A stretch of 49,069 nucleotides of DNA, taken from Roseovarius sp. TE539. Lineage in GTDB: Bacteria > Pseudomonadota > Alphaproteobacteria > Rhodobacterales > Rhodobacteraceae. The stretch spans positions 1 through 49,069 of the forward strand of contig NZ_QNGB01000026.1 of assembly GCF_003298505.1 (NCBI RefSeq). The letters run 5' to 3'. Position numbers and translations under genes: made by a program. This document shows, piece by piece, positions 43,675-49,069 of the stretch. Every line of letters begins with the position of its first letter. Position 1 is the first letter of the stretch. The notes under the pieces are model-generated. The model worked only from the letters and a program-made list of their open reading frames with translations, was not told the DNA's origin and made no database searches.

Positions 43675-43688
43675 TTGACTCAAATCAA
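43675..43688. promoter_or_regulatory. FNR-type box before the giant protein gene
   Basis: TTGAC-TCAA-ATCAA matches the FNR/Dnr consensus TTGAT-N4-ATCAA in nine of ten positions. Its centre lies 93 bases upstream of the ATG at 43775. An AT-rich stretch with -10-like words (CAATATTGGAATAT, 43711-43724) lies about 30-40 bases downstream of the centre, compatible with class II activation. Confidence 0.55.
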
Positions 43689-43774
43689 CACGCGCCCCGG
43701 AAAAACATCGCAATATTGGAATATGTGGCTGCGGCAGCGTGTTGCGAGTCGCCTTTTCCACTTGGGAGCAGAGC

Positions 43775-46700
43775 ATGGACAAGGTTGTTTTTTTCTCGGC
43801 CGATGACGGCGTGCATGGCGACGAACTTTGGGTGACCGACGGCACCACCGCAGGGACCCGCATGGTTCGGGACATTAGCACAGGGAGCGAGAGCAGCTTT
43901 GCAAGCAGCATTGCGGCTCTGAGCGACAGTCTCGTGATCTTCCGCGCCAACTGGCAACTCTGGGTCTCCGATGGGACTGACGCGGGCACGGTTCCTATTT
44001 TCGGCGCCAGTGCGGACAGCCCATCCTTTGTTGCTTGGATAACTCCATTGGGAGATGGCCGCGCGGTTTTTGCAGCGGATTCTCCAACTACAGGCCGTGA
44101 GCTTTGGGTGACCGACGGTACGGCAGACGGGACCAATCTTGTATCGGATATACGCGCCCAGTCCGATCCCGAGACCGGTCAGCCCCTTTCAAGCGGACCT
44201 TACAACTTCATATCTCTGCAAAACGGGCAAGCAGTATTCAAGGCCGATGACGGTATTCATGGAGAGGAACCCTGGATCACCGATGGCACCCCAGCTGGTA
44301 CCAGGTTGCTGGGGGACATTCAGGCTGGTCCCACGGGTGGATTGGAGTCCTTCGACAGTTGGATGGAGCCGATTCCGAACGGCAACGTGCTTTTGGCTGC
44401 TGATGACGGGATCAATGGTCTGGAACCTTGGGGGACGAATGGCACGCCGGAAGGAACCCGGCTGTTGCACGACATCAATCCGGGTGAAGGCGATGGTTTC
44501 GGTGATTTCATCGGGGTTATGCCTGATGGGCGCCACCTGTTTTCGCCGACCGAGGAAAGCGGTGAATACATGGGGCCATGGTTGACCGATGGAACACCGG
44601 AAGGCACTTTTGAATTGCGCGATCAACCCGGTTTTTCAGATCCTCGCCCGACTGTACCGGTGATTGATCCATGGCCTTACGAGCAAACCGGCAGATTTAT
44701 CAAAATGGACCCGTGGGACCTTGGTGACACAATCAACTCGCCACTCAATTCGGGGCGACTCGGAGATGGCCGCCTGCTATTCACTGCCAATGTTATCAAT
44801 ATTACAGAAATTGATGGTGATACTGTCACAATTTCAGGGGGAAGTAAACAACTTGCCGTAACTGACGGTACTGTTGAAGGAACCAGTATATTTCGTCCAG
44901 TCGATCTTGCCGAAAACGGTTGGGGACTTGATTTTAATGCTGGTTACTTTTTTGCACTTGGCGATGGACGTGTTGCTTTCCGGGCCTATTCCGAGAAGAC
45001 AGACAGCTATTCTCTATGGGTCGCTGACGCCACAGGCACGATCACGGAACTCGCCGAAAATGTGCGTATTGTCACGGATTTGATCCCGTTCCCGAATAAC
45101 GTTTGGATGTTCACGAACGCTGTCTATCTTGGGGAACTTGGAGCTGATGTTGAGCTTTGGGTCACAGATGGAACCGCCAATGGCACACGAAAACTGGTGG
45201 AGGGCCTAAAGGGTTCGGGCGGTGTCGAGAACCTTCTTGTGCTCGAGGACGGTAGGACCCTGCTCGAACTGGAGAAATCCGGCGAGACATGGCAGGATGT
45301 GGAAACCGAGCTCTGGCTGGTCGAACCCAGCGGGCAAAGCATTCGATTCCTGTCAGACGAAATCGCCCTCAGCGACATGACTGAGCCCGCTCAGATGGGC
45401 GATGGCAACGTAATCTTCCGCCGCAGCACAGACGATGCCGGAAGTGAACCTTGGATTCTGAATCTGACAACAGGCGAGACACGGCTTCTGTTGGACATCA
45501 AACCTGGAACCGCCAGCAGTTTTGCAGGCGACTTCCTGTCGCTGACACAGCCGAAACAGGTGGATATTGATTACGACCAAATATCGGCTGTGGGCGAAAC
45601 CCAAGAAATTGGTCTTGAAGAGTTGTTTCCTGCAGGTTTCACCGAAGAGACAACCTTCAGTGCTGACAGTCTTCCGGATGGAATATCGCTTCAGTCTGAA
45701 GGCAAGGCTCTTGCCGGTACGCTTGCGGCGGAACCCGGCATCTATACGGTAAGTGTAACCGCGCGTGATGCATCCGGCGCTGAGAAAGTTTCTACTTTTG
45801 ACTGGACTGTCTTTGACACAGGAAAACTGAAGGTTTCCTCGTCATCTGGCTGGCAACGCGACAATGACACGTACGTTTCGACTCCGGGCAGCGTGATCAC
45901 GGTCGGGCGCAAGGACGGCACCGGGGCGTTGTTCCGCGTTGAGCCCCGGGAGGCCGAGATCCCGGTCGCCACGATCGAGGATGGCAGGATCACCCTCGAC
46001 GGCAACGTGTTCTCCGAGCAGGTGGTGACCGACAGGCCGCTGATGCAGGGCGGGTTCACCATCGACATGGCGACCGCGGCGGTGAGCGATTTCAGCGATG
46101 CGGATATCGCCACCGATCACCGGCTGGTGGCCGATCTCATCGACCTGAAGTTCGACACCGTGGCGATCGGGGCGGACAGGATCACCTTCGACACCGACCT
46201 AGCCTTCGGCGACAGCGCCGGCGACGGCCCCGCCTTCAGCGCATTGAGCACCGAGGGCGCGCCGCTGTCGCTTGGGTTCGGGGCGGACGGCCTGGAGTTC
46301 GGCCTTGCCGGAGGGGCCGAACGCTGGTCCCCCGAGCCGGTCGAGTTCGACCTCGGGGGCGGGTCGAGCATCAGCATCGGGTTTTCCGATCTGGGCATCG
46401 ATTACGATGCGGACACGGACACGACCTACCTGATGGGCAAGGCGACCGTGGGCTGGGGCGGCGAGATCGAGAACGGGTTCGACTTTCTCGACAATGACAG
46501 CGCGCAATCGCTGGTCATCGACCTGGCCGGCGAGGCGCAGGCGGGCAACCACTTCCAGCGCGGCGACAGGTATCTCAAGATCACCGAGGGCGCCGCGGGC
46601 TGGGACTGGGACGTGGTCGGCGAGATCACGTACGAGGACAAGTACGAGGGGCCGGTGCCGTCGAACGGCCTGCTGGTCAAGGAGCTGGGGATCGGCTTCG

Positions 46701-49069
46701 ACACGGTTCAGGACGCCTATTCGGGCAATTTCAAGGCGAATATCCCGCTCTTTTTCGGGCTCGACCTGTCGGCGGCCGTGGGCTTCGTGAGCAATCCCGA
46801 TCTGGCGCTCGACAGTATCGGTTTCGGGGTCGACGGCCTCGACTACCCGGTCGGGACCACGGGGCTTTTCGTGCAGGGCGGCTCGTTCGGGCTGGAAAAC
46901 CTGGCCGCGTCCGATCCGGATGCGGGCTGGACCTACAATGCTGACATCTCCGGCACCTTCGGGCCGGACAACGACCTGGTCAGCTCTCCCCTGCATGGCA
47001 AAATCGCCGGGACGGTCAAGGAAACGCTGCAGCAGGGGAGCATCGGGTATATCCTGAACGGCTCCATCGCGCTCGACTCCAAGGTGGGCTATTTCCTGCC
47101 CGAGATCGTGAACGACCTGGCGAGCCCGCTGATCGATTACTTCGGGGCCGATCCGGCGGATGTGACCGGGTTCGAGATACTGACGGCAAGCTCCGCAACC
47201 GAACTCGACTTCACCAGGGACCTGGTGCAGCTCGACGCGGCGATCAGCCTGCTGGACGGTGTGGTCGTAGGGACGGCACAACTGCTCGACATGCCGTTCG
47301 GCACCGACAAGGACGATCGCAAGATCACCGGCTCCGTCGCCGCAACGCTGACAATCCCCGAGGATTTCCCCCTGATCGGCGGCATGACCCGCAGCGGCAA
47401 CGCGCGGGTCGAGTATTCCTCGGACGGAGATTTCAGCAACGACGTGGCCGCTTTCTGGGGCAGTATCTCGCTTCCCTTCGGCTACGTGAGACAGGTCGGC
47501 GCGGAGCTGACCTTCGACGGCGATTACCAGTTTCTCGGCCGCAAGGAGATCGCGAAGATCAGCAGCTGGCCGCTCGATGAGAGCATCGACCTCGCGATCC
47601 TGAGCGCACGCTGGGAGATCGCCGCGGATGATGTCGCGATCGAGCTGATCGCGCCGGATGGCACGGTGCTGACGGAGGCCGACATCGCGGCCCGGGACGA
47701 CATCGCGCTCGTCGCGGATCTCAACACCCAGAATGCGCGCCATGTCGCCCTGCAAACCCCCGAGGCCGGGATCTGGGACCTGCGGGTGGCCGAGACCGGC
47801 GGTCTCGGTGTCGTGCGCTACGAGGCGAGCGAGATACGCCAGGGCGCGGTCGCGCGGATCGAAAGCCTGGCCCATGACCCGGACGCCCACCAGGCCGAGA
47901 TGGTCATCGACCTGGAGGCCGGGGATGCCGAGACGGTGGATGTCGTCATCTTCGCGGCCCCGGAGACCGGCCAGGTCACCGGGGTCGAGCTGGGCACCGT
48001 CACGATGAGCGCGGGGGACCCGGACGTCACGCATGTGATCGACTACGATGCGCTCGGCGCCGGCGACTGGCATATCTACACCCGGGCCGAGGCCGACGGG
48101 CTGGCGCCGGGGATCGAGATGTATTCCGCCCCGGTCACCATTGCCGGCGTGGCCGATCTCGAGACCGGCGTGCAGCAGGTCCAGCATACGCCCACGGGCC
48201 AGCAGATCATCCGCATCGAGGTGACCAACAAGGGCGACCGGCCCGCACAGGCCGGCAGCCTGACCATCGACGCCCCGGCCGGGATGCTGGGCGCAGACCC
48301 GATCCCCGAACACGATGCGGTGCCGCTCGGGGAGTCGCGCAGCGAACTGGACCTGCCACCGCTGGCGCCCGGCGAGAGTTTCACCGTGCAGGTTGCGCTG
48401 CCGGCCGGGGCGGAAGAGCTGGCCGACACGATCTTCGTCGAAGCCTGGGCCCCCGGCATCGACGCGGACCGGACCGACAATGCCCTGGGGCAGGGTCTGC
48501 TGTCGGATGCCAACCACCTGCCCGCCGGCCAGGTGACGCTGACCGGTCCGGTCGCGCTCGGCAGCACGGTGGGTGTGGACCTGTCGGGCCTGGTCGAGCC
48601 CGACGGTTACGACCCGGCAACGGTTGAATATCAGTGGGTGCTGGACGGCACGGAGATCGCAGGAGCCACCGGCGCGACCCATGCGGTGACCGCGCCCGAG
48701 GTCGGCCGGGAAATCTCCGTGGAAATCTCCTATACGGACGATGACGGGGCGGATGAAACTGTCCTCAGTGCGGCGGTCCGTGCCGCCGGCATCCCGCAGA
48801 CCCTGACCGGCACGCCCGGGCCGGACTCTCTCGTGGGGGGGAATGGCCATGACACGATCCGGGGGCTGGAAAGCGACGACACCCTGACCGGCAACGCGGG
48901 CGATGACCGTCTCGAGGGCGGGGCGGGCTTCGACACCGGTGCCTATTCCGGCGACCAGTCGAGCTACACGCTGACGCTGAGCCCGGCGGCCACCACGCTC
49001 ACCGACCGCCGGGCGGAGGGCAACGGGACCGACACGCTGGCCGGCATGGAGTTCCTGGATTTCGACACC
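43775..49069 (+). CDS. Giant mosaic RTX-type secreted/surface protein (3' end beyond window)
   Basis: A single frame runs 1765 codons from the ATG at 43775 (ribosome-binding site GGGAG) to the last base with no stop. Residues 1-585 hold about ten ELWVTDGT-x2-GT-type repeats, likely a beta-propeller-like unit. Residues 590-685 look like an Ig-like He_PIG domain (LPDGISLQSEGKALAGT). Residues 690-1450 are not recognised. Residues about 1457-1576 resemble CARDB and 1580-1673 an Ig-like domain. Residues 1679-1722 are RTX calcium-binding repeats, followed by a SSYTLTLSP-x-TLTDRRAEGNGTDTL segment that often precedes DUF4214. There is no N-terminal signal, as for type I secretion. Codon use changes sharply near 45850. 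Adhesion or biofilm roles are inference. Confidence 0.85.
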   Translation, partial: MDKVVFFSADDGVHGDELWVTDGTTAGTRMVRDISTGSESSFASSIAALSDSLVIFRANWQLWVSDGTDAGTVPIFGASADSPSFVAWITPLGDGRAVFAADSPTTGRELWVTDGTADGTNLVSDIRAQSDPETGQPLSSGPYNFISLQNGQAVFKADDGIHGEEPWITDGTPAGTRLLGDIQAGPTGGLESFDSWMEPIPNGNVLLAADDGINGLEPWGTNGTPEGTRLLHDINPGEGDGFGDFIGVMPDGRHLFSPTEESGEYMGPWLTDGTPEGTFELRDQPGFSDPRPTVPVIDPWPYEQTGRFIKMDPWDLGDTINSPLNSGRLGDGRLLFTANVINITEIDGDTVTISGGSKQLAVTDGTVEGTSIFRPVDLAENGWGLDFNAGYFFALGDGRVAFRAYSEKTDSYSLWVADATGTITELAENVRIVTDLIPFPNNVWMFTNAVYLGELGADVELWVTDGTANGTRKLVEGLKGSGGVENLLVLEDGRTLLELEKSGETWQDVETELWLVEPSGQSIRFLSDEIALSDMTEPAQMGDGNVIFRRSTDDAGSEPWILNLTTGETRLLLDIKPGTASSFAGDFLSLTQPKQVDIDYDQISAVGETQEIGLEELFPAGFTEETTFSADSLPDGISLQSEGKALAGTLAAEPGIYTVSVTARDASGAEKVSTFDWTVFDTGKLKVSSSSGWQRDNDTYVSTPGSVITVGRKDGTGALFRVEPREAEIPVATIEDGRITLDGNVFSEQVVTDRPLMQGGFTIDMATAAVSDFSDADIATDHRLVADLIDLKFDTVAIGADRITFDTDLAFGDSAGDGPAFSALSTEGAPLSLGFGADGLEFGLAGGAERWSPEPVEFDLGGGSSISIGFSDLGIDYDADTDTTYLMGKATVGWGGEIENGFDFLDNDSAQSLVIDLAGEAQAGNHFQRGDRYLKITEGAAGWDWDVVGEITYEDKYEGPVPSNGLLVKELGIGFDTVQDAYSGNFKANIPLFFGLDLSAAVGFVSNPDLALDSIGFGVDGLDYPVGTTGLFVQGGSFGLENLAASDPDAGWTYNADISGTFGPDNDLVSSPLHGKIAGTVKETLQQGSIGYILNGSIALDSKVGYFLPEIVNDLASPLIDYFGADPADVTGFEILTASSATELDFTRDLVQLDAAISLLDGVVVGTAQLLDMPFGTDKDDRKITGSVAATLTIPEDFPLIGGMTRSGNARVEYSSDGDFSNDVAAFWGSISLPFGYVRQVGAELTFDGDYQFLGRKEIAKISSWPLDESIDLAILSARWEIAADDVAIELIAPDGTVLTEADIAARDDIALVADLNTQNARHVALQTPEAGIWDLRVAETGGLGVVRYEASEIRQGAVARIESLAHDPDAHQAEMVIDLEAGDAETVDVVIFAAPETGQVTGVELGTVTMSAGDPDVTHVIDYDALGAGDWHIYTRAEADGLAPGIEMYSAPVTIAGVADLETGVQQVQHTPTGQQIIRIEVTNKGDRPAQAGSLTIDAPAGMLGADPIPEHDAVPLGESRSELDLPPLAPGESFTVQVALPAGAEELADTIFVEAWAPGIDADRTDNALGQGLLSDANHLPAGQVTLTGPVALGSTVGVDLSGLVEPDGYDPATVEYQWVLDGTEIAGATGATHAVTAPEVGREISVEISYTDDDGADETVLSAAVRAAGIPQTLTGTPGPDSLVGGNGHDTIRGLESDDTLTGNAGDDRLEGGAGFDTGAYSGDQSSYTLTLSPAATTLTDRRAEGNGTDTLAGMEFLDFDT
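43823..45530 (+). repeat. ELWVTDGT protein-repeat array
   Basis: About ten degenerate units with the core E/Q-L/P-W-x-T/S-D-G-T-x2-G-T-x-L-x-x-D-I. Examples are ELWVTDGTTAGT (residue 17), QLWVSDGTDAGT (61), ELWVTDGTADGT (109), EPWITDGTPAGT (165), EPWGTNGTPEGT (217), GPWLTDGTPEGT, QLAVTDGTVEGT and ELWVTDGTANGT. Between them lie D-G-x-x-x-F-x-A-D-D-G-x-x-G-type strands. Spacing is about 45-100 residues. Such units occur in large extracellular proteins of many bacteria. Confidence 0.8.
48809..48938 (+). repeat. RTX nonapeptide calcium-binding repeats
   Basis: Four to five G-G-x-G-x-D-x-L/I-x-type units lie in the frame of the giant gene: GPDSLVGGNGHDTIRG, then SDDTLTGNAGDDRLEGGAGF. They form a beta roll on binding calcium outside the cell and are typical of type I-secreted proteins. 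One unit (GLESDDTLTG) is degenerate. Confidence 0.85.

Noticed and set aside
46199..48850. An 883-codon open frame on the minus strand opposite the giant gene
   Set aside because: It is the antisense reflection of strongly GC-biased codons. Its product is low-complexity Arg/Asp/Gly/His-rich with no domain, while the plus strand reads clear RTX, Ig-like and CARDB-like modules.

Overview
The window is high-GC DNA from an alphaproteobacterium, most probably a Rhodobacteraceae member (Roseobacter/Paracoccus-like). This rests on the uspA-nfu-tsaB-rimI neighbourhood, the TIGR02186 and DUF1858 families, a clade I (Tat-exported) nos cluster with an NnrR-type regulator, and an intergenic motif I associate with this family. 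No rRNA, tRNA or CRISPR array was found.

Layout. 1-194: the tail of an IS5-like transposase abutting the 3' remnant of another gene. 270-2507 (+): uspA, nfu, tsaB, rimI. 2701-9600 (+): a BMP-family (nucleoside-type) ABC transporter with an inserted NTF2-like gene, then a TauE/SafE permease and a TIGR02186 membrane-anchored protein. 9746-16781 (-): SDR, RecD-like helicase, phosphomannomutase, KdsA and the KpsE/KpsT capsule exporter subunits, with no KpsM. 16976-18344 (-): an ArsR-type regulator and a DUF318 permease under a striking dyad operator. 18532-19903 (+): a uracil-DNA-glycosylase-family protein and an SseB-like protein. 19923-26480 (-): mreB-mreC-mreD-mrdA-rodA plus a hydroxypyruvate reductase (elongasome cluster). 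26963-35456 (-): the complete nosRZDFYLX operon for N2O reduction, followed by nnrS (-), an NnrR-like Crp/Fnr regulator (+) and a small DUF1858 gene (-). 38524-43407 (+): a DeoR/GlpR-type regulator and a Ugp-like ABC transporter, ending in a broken phosphodiesterase gene. 43775 to the right edge (+): a single uninterrupted reading frame of at least 1765 codons for a giant secreted-type protein, running off the window.

How it fits together. The denitrification block contains its enzyme (NosZ), electron feed (NosR, NosX), copper-site maturation (NosDFYL), an NO-related membrane protein (NnrS) and a likely NO-responsive regulator. Perfect 6-4-6 palindromes of Crp/Fnr geometry lie before nosR and before the DUF1858 gene. 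A near-consensus FNR-type box lies before the giant protein gene, suggesting that it too may respond to oxygen or NO. The Ugp-like operon carries a possible Pho box and a repressor-like inverted repeat.

The least ordinary part is the right end. The last gene of the Ugp operon is cut after about 15 recognisable codons. After the break comes a chimeric giant protein: about ten ELWVTDGT-type repeats in AT-richer DNA, a long unrecognised very GC-rich middle, CARDB/Ig-like modules and RTX repeats. This looks like a recombination boundary with a mosaic type I-secreted adhesin or surface protein.
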